Position numbers and translations under genes: made by a program | Part shown: piece after piece, positions 13,729 to 22,317 of the stretch | Numbering within the stretch: the first letter of the stretch is position 1 | Layout of the letters: each line of letters starts with the position of its first letter | From: Pseudomonadota bacterium | Lineage (GTDB): Bacteria > Pseudomonadota > Gammaproteobacteria > Burkholderiales > SHXO01 | NCBI GenBank assembly: GCA_023430065.1 | Contig: JAEZCG010000145.1 | Location: forward strand, 1 to 24,958 | Length of the DNA: 24,958 nucleotides | Direction of reading: 5' to 3' | Notes under the pieces: model-generated | Told to the model about the DNA's origin: nothing | Database searches by the model: none | Seen by the model: only the letters and a program-made list of their open reading frames with translations

Positions 13729-15495
13729 CTACGTCGCTGCGCTACCGAAGCGGCGGTCGAAGCGGATGTGGTCGGAGTACGGAAACACGTCCGCGATCTC
13801 GCCTTCGGCAACGCGCGCCTTCACGCCATTCCAGTATTCGGGGGTGAGCAGGTCGGCGTGATGCGCAAGGAAGTGCGGCCGGATCTTGTCGCCGGAAAGC
13901 AGGAACGGGCCGAACTCTTCGGGGAAGACATCGTTCTGCGCCACAGCATACCAAGGTTCGGCCGACATCTCGTCCTCGGGCGTGCGCGGCGGCGGAATGC
14001 GGCGGAAGCTCACTTCGGTCATGTAGGCGATCTCGTCGTAGTCGTAGAAGACCACGCGCCCGCCGCGCGTGACGCCGAAGTTCTTGAACAGCATGTCGCC
14101 GGGAAAGATGTTGACCGAGGCGAGTTCCTTGATCGCATTGCCGTAGTCGCGCACGGCCGCCGCCGCCTGATCGGGGGTGGCCGCGTCCAGGTACAGGTTC
14201 AGCGGCATCATGCGCCGTTCGATGTAGAGATGCTTCACCACGATGCTGTTACCGTCCTCCTCGAACAGCGACGCGGCCTCGCGCTTGAGCTCGTCGATCA
14301 GATCCTGGGTGAAGCGCGCGCGTGGAAAGGCCACGTCGGTGTACTCGAGCGTATCGGCCATGCGGCCGACGCGGTCGTGGCGCTTGACCAGCATGTACTT
14401 CTCCTTGACCGTCTGCCGGTCGATGTTCTTCGAGGGCGCGATGTTGTCGCGGATGACCTTGAACACGTACGGGTAGGAGGGCAGCGTGAATACGATCATC
14501 ACCAGGCCGCGGATGCCGGGAGCGATGACGAAGCGATCGGTCGAGTGCTTCAGATGATGCAGAAAATCCCGGTAAAAAAGCGTCTTGCCGTGCTTCTGCA
14601 GGCCGAGCGCCGTGTACAACTCGGCCTTGGGCTTCCCCGGCATCATGCCCGCGAGGAAGTCCACGTAGGCCGACGGCACCTCCATGTCCACCATGAGGTA
14701 GGCGCGGTTGAAGGCGAACAGCGGCGCGATCTCGCGCGAGTCCAGCAGCGCAGCGTCCAGTCGCAGTCCGCCCGCTGCCCCGTGCACGATGGGAATGGCG
14801 AAGGGCTGCTCCAGGCTGCCGTTGACGATCTTGCCGATCAGGTAGGCGCGGCGGCTACGAAAGAACAGCGCACTCAGCACCTGAAGCTGGTGGTTCGCCT
14901 CCAGTCGCAGGGGCCGGGGCAGGCGCTCACGCGCGGCGCGCAGGGCGTAACGCAGGTCGCGCGCGAGGTTCTCGAACGGCACGCGCAGATCGAATTCCGC
15001 GAGGATCTGGCGCAGGACCGCCCGCAGGCCGTCGCGCAGCGGGTAGTAGCTGCGATAGGACGGCGGATCGGACTCCAGGTACTCCGTCGACACGGCTGGC
15101 CTGACGAACAGGCAGTCGTTGTGGAAGTAGGTCCGATGCAGAATCTTGCAGCTGACCGTGTTGAAAAAGGTTTCGGCCAGCTCCGGCTGCCTGTGATCGG
15201 TGAGCAGGCCGACGTAGTGCAGCTTGATCTCCTGCCACAGCATGTCTGGCAGATTGTCGGTGTCGAACTCGCGCTGCAGGGTCTCGACCGTCTCCTTCGC
15301 CCGGTCATCGTAGAACTGGATACGTTCGGCGTGCGCACGCCGCACCGCCGGCCAGTCGGCAGCTTCGAAGCGTTGCTTCGCGGCACGGCTCAGTTCACGG
15401 AACAACCGGTAGTGCTTGTTGAAACCATCGAGCAGCGCCTGTGCGATGGCAGGGACGAGATCGGCGGGTTGGCGAACGGCCTGGGAGGCAAGCAT
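13729..15495 (-). CDS. aceK: Isocitrate dehydrogenase kinase/phosphatase AceK
   Basis: A 588-residue AceK, close to the 578 of E. coli. The enzyme phosphorylates and inactivates isocitrate dehydrogenase so that isocitrate enters the glyoxylate shunt, and reverses this when carbon is plentiful. The regulatory N-terminal half is followed by the kinase-like half with the ATP loop A-P-G-I-R-G (325-330), K346 in V-F-K-V-I-R, the catalytic segment F-P-G-D-M-L-F-K-N-F (464-473, D467, N472) and Y-D-Y-D-E (484-488). The ATG at 15495 is chosen by the family's N-terminus (alanine-rich start, then L-D-G-F-N-K-H-Y-R-L-F-R-E); an upstream ATG at 15531 is possible, and neither has a good ribosome binding site. 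No aceA or aceB is adjacent; instead it is 19 nt ahead of the thiolase gene. Confidence 0.96.
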   Translation of the reverse strand: MLASQAVRQPADLVPAIAQALLDGFNKHYRLFRELSRAAKQRFEAADWPAVRRAHAERIQFYDDRAKETVETLQREFDTDNLPDMLWQEIKLHYVGLLTDHRQPELAETFFNTVSCKILHRTYFHNDCLFVRPAVSTEYLESDPPSYRSYYPLRDGLRAVLRQILAEFDLRVPFENLARDLRYALRAARERLPRPLRLEANHQLQVLSALFFRSRRAYLIGKIVNGSLEQPFAIPIVHGAAGGLRLDAALLDSREIAPLFAFNRAYLMVDMEVPSAYVDFLAGMMPGKPKAELYTALGLQKHGKTLFYRDFLHHLKHSTDRFVIAPGIRGLVMIVFTLPSYPYVFKVIRDNIAPSKNIDRQTVKEKYMLVKRHDRVGRMADTLEYTDVAFPRARFTQDLIDELKREAASLFEEDGNSIVVKHLYIERRMMPLNLYLDAATPDQAAAAVRDYGNAIKELASVNIFPGDMLFKNFGVTRGGRVVFYDYDEIAYMTEVSFRRIPPPRTPEDEMSAEPWYAVAQNDVFPEEFGPFLLSGDKIRPHFLAHHADLLTPEYWNGVKARVAEGEIADVFPYSDHIRFDRRFGSAAT

Positions 15496-15540
15496 GCGGG
15501 TGATCGGCGGAACCTGGGGCCCGCCGATCATACCGCAACG

Positions 15541-15569
15541 CAACAAACCGCCCGGCCGCACCGGCCGGG
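15541..15569 (-). terminator. Rho-independent terminator after the metalloprotease gene
   Basis: Read on the minus strand, 15 nt after the protease stop there is a perfect 7-bp G/C stem, CCCGGCC-GGTGC-GGCCGGG (15569-15551), followed by CGGTTTGTTG, a short T-rich run. It fits an intrinsic terminator and separates the protease transcript from aceK, whose start lies about 50 nt further on. The T-run is interrupted, so efficiency is uncertain. Confidence 0.65.
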
Positions 15570-15583
15570 ACGCTGACCGGTGA

Positions 15584-17503
15584 CTAACGCGTACCGGCGA
15601 AGCGCTGGTTGGTGGCGCTGACGCTCAGGTTGCTGTAGCTGCGCGAGGCGGGTGTGAAGGTGGTCGCCTTGCCATTGAGCACGTAGCTGGGCTTGAGCGT
15701 ACCCGAGAATCCAGCGCTTACCGTGCATTGGTAGACGCCCGACCCATTCGTCTTCGTGCACGATGCACCGTTGATCGTCACGCCCGAGCGTATCCGCCCG
15801 TTCACCGTGACCACCCCGCTGATCAGCAGCGACGCGGGTGTGGCCGATGTGCTGCGGAAGCCGGAAACCGCCGTCCTGGTGGCCCCCAGCGTCTTGGCGT
15901 TGTCTGCGCTCTTCTTCGCATCGGTGTCGGGGACGCCGCAGCGCTGGCTGCCACCGCACGTGTAGTCGTTGGGATTGGAGAACTTGATCAGTTTCGGCCA
16001 CAGATAGCTCATGACGGTGCCGAACGTCCCGCTCATGCCGTAGCCGTAGGCATACGACGTTGCGCCCTTCGCACTGCCGGCGTTGGCGCGATCGTGCATC
16101 AGTCCCATGTTGTGACCGAGTTCGTGCACGAAGCTGGTGACGTGGCAGTAATAGCCGCTCTTCGCGCGGTCGTTGCCCTCCGAGACGACCGAGTAGGCAT
16201 AGTTCGCGTAGTTCGACACGGGAGCAAGGTTGTAGCCGCCGATCCAGCCCACGCCGCAGCTGCCCTGCGACTGCACCCAGAAGGGGCGGACCAGCGTCAC
16301 CAGGTCGGCCCCCAGCGCGTTGCGACGCGACTTGACCGTGCTGAATGCGCCCGTCCCATTGGTGAGGTCGTTCAGCACCGTGCTGTTGCTCGTCTTGTCC
16401 GACACGTTGACCTGCTCGGCCCCGACGCGACGCAGTTGGATGGCCACGCCGCTGTCCTTGTAGGCCTGGTTGGACACCGCGATGAGGTTGTCGATCGCGA
16501 GATTCACGCCCGACGAACCGCCTTTGTCGGTGGCGAAGCCCGGGGTATAGAGGACGAGCACGTCGATCACGGTCGAGCCGGGAAGCGCGGTCGACGTGGC
16601 AGTCGTGCTGCTCGTCCCGGTGGTCGCGGTAGCGTTGTCCGTCCTGCCGTTGACGGCGGCAGCCGGCGGCGGCGGGCAGAAGTCCTCGCCCTCCACGTGA
16701 CGCATGCCGAGCTTGCGCGGATCCACGAGATAAGTCCCGCCTCGCGAACCGGGCTGGATCATGTAGTCGCCTTGCGGCGTGACGATGTGACCCTGCACGC
16801 CGGCCGGGCTGTAAGTCAGCAGGACGCGGAAGTCCTTGCCGTAATCGGTGAGGTAGCCCACCCAGGTGGTGGAATCCTGGTTCGCCTGCGTCTCCTCGTA
16901 GCTGACGCGTACCGGCCCGATGTCGGCCAGACGCAGACTGGCTTCGTCGCCGGGCTCCATGTCGGTCAAGGCCGCAAGGTTGAGCTCGATCGGATCGGCC
17001 CCCTTCACTGGCGGCTGCTCGTCTGCCGCAGCCCGGCGAGCCTCGAACACGACGGGCCTTCCCACCTCGTCGGTCGCCGCCCAGTCCCATGCCTTGCCGA
17101 CCACGCCCACCCACTGGCGCTGGTTCACGTACCCCAGCGAAAAGCTGCCCTGAGGCGTCGCGATGAGACCGCTCACCCCTGCGGCGCGCACCCCCAGGGT
17201 GAGGCGATAGTTCGCATCCGAGACGAGTACGCCGTCGAGCCGCACGACATCGCCGTCCTCGACACGCTGGACGATCCGGAAGCGAAAGTCCCCGACCTCG
17301 GGCAGACGGACCTCGATCTCACTGCCGGCGCGTGCGGTACGCAGCGTCTCGCGGTTGAGCACGACCGACGCGGTGCGCGCCTCGTCCGTCAGCGCGGGCG
17401 AGAGCGAGCCTGCGCTGCGCTCGAACAGCGGCGCGCTCCATCCGGGAACGGCGCCGGCCAGGGACAGCGCGAGAACTGCGCGCGCCAAGTGACGGTTCTG
17501 CAT
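15584..17503 (-). CDS. Secreted zinc metalloprotease of the metzincin type (reprolysin-like)
   Basis: A 639-residue exported protease. Residues 1-23 form a signal peptide: basic N-terminus, hydrophobic A-V-L-A-L-S-L-A-G-A, then cleavage near W-S-A. Residues about 60-265 look like a prodomain made of two similar repeats. A Thr/Ala/Pro-rich linker with C-P-P-P-P follows (275-308). The catalytic domain (about 310-550) has the zinc motif H-E-L-G-H-N-M-G-L-M-H-D (460-471) and the metzincin Met-turn T-V-M-S-Y (496-500). The C-terminal part (about 556-639) resembles a carboxypeptidase regulatory-like beta-sandwich, with two cysteines (582, 593) and the P-A-S-R-S-Y-S-N pattern common in secreted proteins. 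An AGGAG 6-7 nt upstream supports the start. It has its own candidate promoter and terminator, so it seems an independent insert between liuA and aceK. Target unknown. Confidence 0.9.
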   Translation of the reverse strand: MQNRHLARAVLALSLAGAVPGWSAPLFERSAGSLSPALTDEARTASVVLNRETLRTARAGSEIEVRLPEVGDFRFRIVQRVEDGDVVRLDGVLVSDANYRLTLGVRAAGVSGLIATPQGSFSLGYVNQRQWVGVVGKAWDWAATDEVGRPVVFEARRAAADEQPPVKGADPIELNLAALTDMEPGDEASLRLADIGPVRVSYEETQANQDSTTWVGYLTDYGKDFRVLLTYSPAGVQGHIVTPQGDYMIQPGSRGGTYLVDPRKLGMRHVEGEDFCPPPPAAAVNGRTDNATATTGTSSTTATSTALPGSTVIDVLVLYTPGFATDKGGSSGVNLAIDNLIAVSNQAYKDSGVAIQLRRVGAEQVNVSDKTSNSTVLNDLTNGTGAFSTVKSRRNALGADLVTLVRPFWVQSQGSCGVGWIGGYNLAPVSNYANYAYSVVSEGNDRAKSGYYCHVTSFVHELGHNMGLMHDRANAGSAKGATSYAYGYGMSGTFGTVMSYLWPKLIKFSNPNDYTCGGSQRCGVPDTDAKKSADNAKTLGATRTAVSGFRSTSATPASLLISGVVTVNGRIRSGVTINGASCTKTNGSGVYQCTVSAGFSGTLKPSYVLNGKATTFTPASRSYSNLSVSATNQRFAGTR

Positions 17504-17731
17504 GAGGGACTCCTGTGCATCGATACATGCGTGCGGTGCGAGGCACCGTTCGTGGCGGCACCCTACCGATGCCGCCGCGCTTTATCAAGAGTCTCTGTGC
17601 GGCTACGTCGTGGAGGGAAGACGTCGTTCAGGAGCGAAGGGATCCCGGTGTCACGATGTATCTAACTGCCTAATACCGCGCTCGAAGATCTGGGCAGCAT
17701 CGCTTGACTTCTGCTTACGCGACGGCGCGCG
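17504..17731. other. Intergenic region between liuA and the metalloprotease gene
   Basis: This 228-nt stretch, the largest gap in the window, holds no gene I can support. It includes a candidate promoter for the protease (17560-17588) and a perfect stem CGGTGC-GAG-GCACCG (17534-17548), which would lie in the protease leader RNA. I see no clear terminator just after the liuA stop. Confidence 0.5.
17560..17588 (-). promoter_or_regulatory. Candidate sigma-70 promoter for the metalloprotease gene
   Basis: On the minus strand TTGATA (17588-17583) resembles a -35 box (5 of 6 matches) and TAGGGT (17565-17560) a weak -10 box (3 of 6), with a 17-nt spacer. The inferred start of transcription would lie about 50 nt before the protease ATG. 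This is a pattern match only. Confidence 0.3.
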
Positions 17732-18958
17732 TCACTTCGTATCCTCGAACAACTCCCGGCCGATCAGCCAGCGACGGATCTCGCTCGTCCCGGCCCCGAT
17801 CTCGTACAGCTTCGCGTCGCGCCACAGTCGTCCGGTCGCGTACTCGTTGATGTAGCCATTCCCGCCCAGTGCCTGGATCGCCTCGCCGGCCATCCACGTC
17901 GCCTTCTCCGCCGAATAGAGGATGGCGCCGGCCGCGTCCTTGCGCAGCGCACGCACCATGTCCGGCGTGGTTGCCGCGTCGCACGCGCGGCCGACCGCGT
18001 ACACGTACGCCTTGCAGGCGTTCATCGTGCTGTACATGTCGGCGAGCTTGCCCTGCATGAGCTGGAACGCGCCGATCGACTGGCCGAACTGCTTGCGATC
18101 GTGGACGTAGGGGATCACGACGTCCATGCACGCCTGCATGATGCCGAGCGGGCCGCCGGCGAGCACGGCGCGCTCGAAGTCCAGTCCACTCATCAGCACG
18201 TTGGCACCCTTGCCAACCTGGCCGAGCACGTTCTCTTCCGGCACCTCGCAATCCTGGAACACCAGCTCACAGGTATTCGAACCGCGCATGCCGAGCTTGT
18301 CGAGCTTCTGCGCGGTCGAGAAGCCCTTGAAGCTCTTCTCGACGAGGAAGGCGGTCATGCCGCGCGGCCCGGCATTGACGTCGGTCTTGGCGTAGACCAC
18401 CAGCACGTTCGCATCCGGTCCATTGGTGATCCACATCTTGTTGCCGTTGAGGACGTAGCGCTCGCCCTTGCGGTCGGCGCGCAGCTTCATGCTCACCACG
18501 TCCGAGCCCGCGTTCGGTTCGCTCATCGCGAGCGCACCGACGTGTTCGCCTGATACCAGCTTCGGCAGGTAGCGGCGCTTCTGCTCTGCCGTGCCGTTGC
18601 GGCGGATCTGGTTCACGCACAGGTTGGAATGAGCGCCGTAGGACAGGCCCACCGATGCGGATGCCCGGCTGATTTCCTCCATCGCGACGACGTGCGCCAG
18701 ATAGCCCATCGTAACGCCGCCGTACTCCTCCTCCACGGTGATGCCGAGCAGGCCCAGATCGCCCAGCTTGCGCCAGAGATCCATCGGAAAATCGTTGCTG
18801 CGGTCGATCTCTCCGGCCCGGGGGACGATCTCCGCGGCGGCGAACTGCTGCACGCTCTCGCGCAGCAGGTCGAGGGTCTCGCCCAGGCCGAAGTCGAGCC
18901 CGGGGAACCGCGCCAGGGGCGCGGCGGAGGAGGGCATCGGCGCATCGCTCGGCTTCAT
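17732..18958 (-). CDS. liuA: Isovaleryl-CoA dehydrogenase
   Basis: A 408-residue FAD enzyme that oxidises isovaleryl-CoA to 3-methylcrotonyl-CoA, the first committed step of the liu pathway, passing electrons to ETF. Diagnostic features are the catalytic base E262 in [11 protein letters not shown] (260-270), which is the isovaleryl-CoA dehydrogenase position, and Ala in Y-E-I-G-A-G-T-S-E (385-393) where medium-chain dehydrogenases have their Glu. [10 protein letters not shown] (144-153) and F-G-G-N-G-Y-I-N-E type sequence ([10 protein letters not shown], 363-372) are also typical. GGAG precedes the ATG by 9 nt. Product and substrate logic tie it to the carboxylase genes, although these lie about 8.6 kb downstream, separated by aceK, the protease and others. 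It is divergent from the MBL-hydrolase gene. Confidence 0.95.
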   Translation of the reverse strand: MKPSDAPMPSSAAPLARFPGLDFGLGETLDLLRESVQQFAAAEIVPRAGEIDRSNDFPMDLWRKLGDLGLLGITVEEEYGGVTMGYLAHVVAMEEISRASASVGLSYGAHSNLCVNQIRRNGTAEQKRRYLPKLVSGEHVGALAMSEPNAGSDVVSMKLRADRKGERYVLNGNKMWITNGPDANVLVVYAKTDVNAGPRGMTAFLVEKSFKGFSTAQKLDKLGMRGSNTCELVFQDCEVPEENVLGQVGKGANVLMSGLDFERAVLAGGPLGIMQACMDVVIPYVHDRKQFGQSIGAFQLMQGKLADMYSTMNACKAYVYAVGRACDAATTPDMVRALRKDAAGAILYSAEKATWMAGEAIQALGGNGYINEYATGRLWRDAKLYEIGAGTSEIRRWLIGRELFEDTK

Positions 18959-19065
18959 CGTCGGATCTCCATGAAAGACAACATCTTAGCAAGTTGCCAT
19001 CGGCTTCCCGGACGCTCTTGCCGCACCGCAACATCCGCATGCGCCGTGAGACGGGATCGTTTACC
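18959..19065. promoter_or_regulatory. Divergent promoter region, liuA / MBL hydrolase
   Basis: This 107-nt gap must hold the promoter of liuA and probably that of the MBL-hydrolase/phaC pair. On the liuA strand TAAGAT (18988-18983) could be a -10 box about 24 nt before the ATG, but no good -35 box is seen at the right distance, which would suit an activator-dependent promoter. The small dyad GCAA-G-TTGC (18989-18997) touches the -10 candidate and could be part of an operator. No regulator gene adjoins it. Confidence 0.35.
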
Positions 19066-20166
19066 ATGCCTCTTTATCCGACGGCCGCCAACCCGGGCCC
19101 GGCAGACATGAACCAACAGGCTCTTGCCACTGCGCCCGAGCAGGCGCTGCACTTCCCATTTTCCCATCCTCCGGACGCGGGTCACGCGGCCGAGGTGCTC
19201 CCGGGCGTGTACTGGCTGCGCATGCCGCTGCCGTTCGCGCTCGATCACATCAATCTGTGGGCGCTGCGCGAAACCGACGGCAGCTTCTCGCTGGTCGACT
19301 GCGGTTTGAACACCGAGACCACGCGGGCGCTGTGGGAAGAGCATTTCGACGGCCTGTTGCGCGGCGCGCGCGTGACGCGCGTGATCGTCACCCACTTCCA
19401 TCCCGATCACGTGGGCCTTGCCGGCTGGCTGACGCAGCGATTGGATGCGCCGATGTGGATGACAGAGGGCGAGTTCCTGATGGCGCACGTGTCCTATGGC
19501 GAACTGCCCGGCCACCGACGCGAGGACCAACTTGCCCTGTACCGTATGCACGGCCTGGACCTTGCGCGGGAGGACGCGATACGCAACCGGCCGCACAGCT
19601 ATCGCCGCGGGATCACCGAGCCGCCCGCGGCATTCCACCGGCTGATGGACGGCCAGTCGGTGCGCATCGGCGGCCGCGACTGGCAGGTGATCGTCGGGCA
19701 CGGGCATGCGCCCGAACACGCCGCGCTCCACTGTGCCGAGGCAGGGGTGATGATCTCGGGTGACATGCTGCTTCCCAAGATCAGCACTAACGTCAGCGTC
19801 TGGCCCGAGCAGCCAGAAGCCGACCCGGTCGCGCTGTTCCTCGCGTCGCTGGACCGCTTCGCACCGCTGCCTGCGGACACCCTCGTGCTGCCCTCGCACG
19901 GGCTGCCGTTCCGCGGCGCACGCGCACGCATCGCCGCGCTGCACACGCACCACGCCGACCGCCTCGCCGAGGTGCTCGAAGCGTGCGTCGCGCCGTCCAG
20001 CGCGGCAGACATCGTCCCGGTGCTGTTCCGGCGCAAGCTCGACGACCACCAGATGTCCTTCGCGATGGGCGAGGCGATCGCGCATCTCAACCATCTGCTC
20101 AGGCAGGAACGTCTCGTGCGCATACGGGGCGAGGATGGCGTGCTGCGCTTCGCGCGCACAGACTAG
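19066..20166 (+). CDS. MBL-fold metallohydrolase
   Basis: A 366-residue metallo-beta-lactamase-fold hydrolase of the LACTB2/glyoxalase II-like kind. The two-metal site is complete: T-H-F-H-P-D-H (109-115), a histidine in G-H-G-H-A-P-E-H (211-218), D233 in S-G-D-M-L-L and H278 in L-P-S-H-G-L. The C-terminal 70 residues or so (about 295-366) are helical with a winged-helix-like end, as in the LACTB2 group. The ATG at 19066 is preferred because GGGA lies 9 nt upstream and the longer reading has unlike sequence; an ATG at 19108 is possible. The stop lies 19 nt before the phaC start, so the two probably form an operon. An acyl-CoA thioesterase or hydrolase role would suit that pairing, but the substrate is not shown by the sequence. 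Confidence 0.88.
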   Translation: MPLYPTAANPGPADMNQQALATAPEQALHFPFSHPPDAGHAAEVLPGVYWLRMPLPFALDHINLWALRETDGSFSLVDCGLNTETTRALWEEHFDGLLRGARVTRVIVTHFHPDHVGLAGWLTQRLDAPMWMTEGEFLMAHVSYGELPGHRREDQLALYRMHGLDLAREDAIRNRPHSYRRGITEPPAAFHRLMDGQSVRIGGRDWQVIVGHGHAPEHAALHCAEAGVMISGDMLLPKISTNVSVWPEQPEADPVALFLASLDRFAPLPADTLVLPSHGLPFRGARARIAALHTHHADRLAEVLEACVAPSSAADIVPVLFRRKLDDHQMSFAMGEAIAHLNHLLRQERLVRIRGEDGVLRFARTD

Positions 20167-20185
20167 AACCACGACGACCGAGCCC

Positions 20186-22306
20186 ATGGCGACCGACCTG
20201 CCTTCCACTCCTGCGCCCCCTCCTACCCCGGAGGAACTGGCGAAGGCGTTTTCCGAGATTGCGGCGCAGAGCCAGCGACTGGTCGCCGAGTACGTGGAGC
20301 GTGCACAGCAAGGCAAGCCGCTCGTGCCCACGGACGACGTGGGCGTGACCAATGCCTTCCTGGAACTGTCGAACCGGCTCATGGCCAATCCGATGCTGCT
20401 GGCCGAGGCACAGATGCGCATGTGGCACGACACCATGCGGCTGTGGCACAACGCGATGTCGCGCATGCTGGGTGAGAAGCCGACCCCGGTGGTGGATGCG
20501 ACATCCGACAACCGCTTCCGCAACGAGGCGTGGCAGAGCAATTTCCTGTTCGACTACCTCAAGCAGTCCTACCTCGTCGCTGCGCAGAACATCCAGCGCA
20601 CGGTGAGCGAGGTGCAGGGGCTCGATCCGCAGACCGCGCGCAAGGTGCGTTTCTTCACGCGCCAGTTCGTCGACGCGCTCGCGCCGACCAACTTCGTGTT
20701 CACCAACCCGGAAGTGCTCAAGGCGACGCTGGACTCGGGCGGCCGCAACCTGATCGACGGACTGCGCAATCTGCTCGAGGATCTCGAGCGCGGCGGCGGC
20801 CAGCTCTCGATCAGCATGACCGACTATTCGGCGTTCGAACTCGGCACGAACGTGGCGACCACGCCCGGCAAGGTCGTCTTCCAGAACGAGCTCATGCAGC
20901 TGATCCAGTACGCTCCCACGACCGAGACGGTGTGGAAGACGCCTCTGCTGATCATCCCGCCGTGGATCAACAAGTACTACATCCTCGACCTGCGGGAGAA
21001 GAACTCCTTCATTCGCTGGGCCGTGGCGCAGGGCCACACCCTGTTCGTCGTCTCCTGGGTGAATCCCGACGAGAAGCTCGCGCACAAGGGCTTCGACGAC
21101 TACATGCGCGAGGGCCCGCTGGCCGCGCTGGACGCGATCGAGAAGGCGACCGGCGAGAATGAGGTCAACGTGATCGGCTACTGCCTCGGCGGCACCTTGC
21201 TCGCATGCACGCTCGCCTGGCTCGGCATCAAGGGGCGGCGCCCGATCAAGAGCGCCACGTTCTTCACTGCCATGATCGATTTCAGCGAACCGGGCGAGCT
21301 GGGAGTCTTCGTCGACGAAACGGTGCTCTCCAACCTCGAGAAGAAGATGGAGGCACGCGGCTACCTGGAGGGCGCGGAGATGGCGAGCACCTTCAACCTG
21401 CTGCGCGCCAACGACTTGATCTGGTCCTTTGTGGTCAACAACTACTTGCTCGGCAGGGAGCCCTTCCCCTTCGACCTGCTGTTCTGGAACTCCGATTCCA
21501 CGCGCATGCCGGCGAAGATGCACACGTTCTACCTGCGCAACATGTACATCCGCAACGCGCTGGTGCAGCCCGGCGCGATCGAGCTGGACGGCGAGCCGAT
21601 CGACCTGGACAACATCCAGGCGCCGTCGTGCTTCGTGTCGACGGTGGAGGACCACATCGCCCCGTGGAAATCGACCTACCTGGGCGCGCAACGGCTGCCC
21701 GGGCCGCTGAAGTTCATCCTCGGCGGCTCCGGCCACATCGCCGGCGTGGTGAATCCGCCGTCGGCCAACAAGTATCAGTACTGGACCACCGAAGGCGCAC
21801 TGCCGGCCAGCGCCGACGAGTGGCTGGCGCAGGCGCAGCGCCGGGACGGTTCTTGGTGGCCGGAATGGAACCGCTGGATCGAACAGTTCGGCGGAGGGAA
21901 GGTGCCGGCGCGCGTGCCTGGTACTGGCCAGCTGAGCGTGATCGAAGACGCACCAGGCACCTATGCCAAGCTGCGTCTGGACGCGAAGAACCAGGGCACG
22001 GTTCCCACGGCACGCGCACCCGCCGCGGTGCGCCAGGCCGCCAACGACGCTGCCGTCCAGCCTGCTGCCTCGCCGCCGGCGCCAGCATCGGCAACGCCGT
22101 CAGCGCAAGCAGCACCGACGCCATTGCGTCCGGGCATGCAAGCACCCGCGACGATCCCCGAGAGCACCCTCGACCTGCTTACCGCTGCGGCGGATGCACA
22201 GGCTGAAGCCAGTGCACCGCTGCCTGCCGCGAGGCCGCGCAAGACCGCACGTCGCAAGGGCGAGAAGGCGCCCTCGAAGCCGAAGGGAGCCGATCGCAAG
22301 CGCTGA
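20186..22306 (+). CDS. phaC: Class I polyhydroxyalkanoate synthase with basic C-terminal extension
   Basis: Polymerises (R)-3-hydroxyacyl-CoA into polyester on the surface of intracellular granules. The 706-residue protein has the normal N-terminal helical domain (about 15-240) and the alpha/beta hydrolase domain with the lipase-like box G-Y-C-L-G-G (331-336, nucleophile C333), D489 in V-E-D-H and H517 in G-S-G-H-I-A-G; the D-to-H spacing of 28 equals that of the Cupriavidus enzyme. W-L-A-Q-A-x-R-R-x-G-S-W-W-P (546-559) is typical of class I. The usual class I end (D-A-P-G-T-Y-A-K, 588-595) is followed by about 105 extra residues rich in Ala and Pro; 12 of the last 25 are Lys or Arg. The ATG is 19 nt after the MBL gene and has a weak ribosome binding site. 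No phaA/phaB pair or phasin adjoins it. Confidence 0.95.
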   Translation: MATDLPSTPAPPPTPEELAKAFSEIAAQSQRLVAEYVERAQQGKPLVPTDDVGVTNAFLELSNRLMANPMLLAEAQMRMWHDTMRLWHNAMSRMLGEKPTPVVDATSDNRFRNEAWQSNFLFDYLKQSYLVAAQNIQRTVSEVQGLDPQTARKVRFFTRQFVDALAPTNFVFTNPEVLKATLDSGGRNLIDGLRNLLEDLERGGGQLSISMTDYSAFELGTNVATTPGKVVFQNELMQLIQYAPTTETVWKTPLLIIPPWINKYYILDLREKNSFIRWAVAQGHTLFVVSWVNPDEKLAHKGFDDYMREGPLAALDAIEKATGENEVNVIGYCLGGTLLACTLAWLGIKGRRPIKSATFFTAMIDFSEPGELGVFVDETVLSNLEKKMEARGYLEGAEMASTFNLLRANDLIWSFVVNNYLLGREPFPFDLLFWNSDSTRMPAKMHTFYLRNMYIRNALVQPGAIELDGEPIDLDNIQAPSCFVSTVEDHIAPWKSTYLGAQRLPGPLKFILGGSGHIAGVVNPPSANKYQYWTTEGALPASADEWLAQAQRRDGSWWPEWNRWIEQFGGGKVPARVPGTGQLSVIEDAPGTYAKLRLDAKNQGTVPTARAPAAVRQAANDAAVQPAASPPAPASATPSAQAAPTPLRPGMQAPATIPESTLDLLTAAADAQAEASAPLPAARPRKTARRKGEKAPSKPKGADRKR

Positions 22307-22317
22307 GGCGTGTGCGC

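Noticed and set aside
13606..17665. Two plus-strand open frames of 656 and 645 codons (13606-15576 and 15728-17665) opposite aceK and the protease
   Set aside because: Both are shadows of real minus-strand genes with intact active sites, and their composition is that of antisense translation.
19760..20185. Upstream extension of phaC by 142 codons
   Set aside because: It would overlap the MBL-hydrolase gene out of frame and adds Arg/Ser/Cys-rich nonsense; the ATG at 20186 gives the normal class I N-terminus.
20099..21736. 545-codon minus-strand open frame inside phaC
   Set aside because: Antisense to the catalytic core of phaC; no domain recognised.
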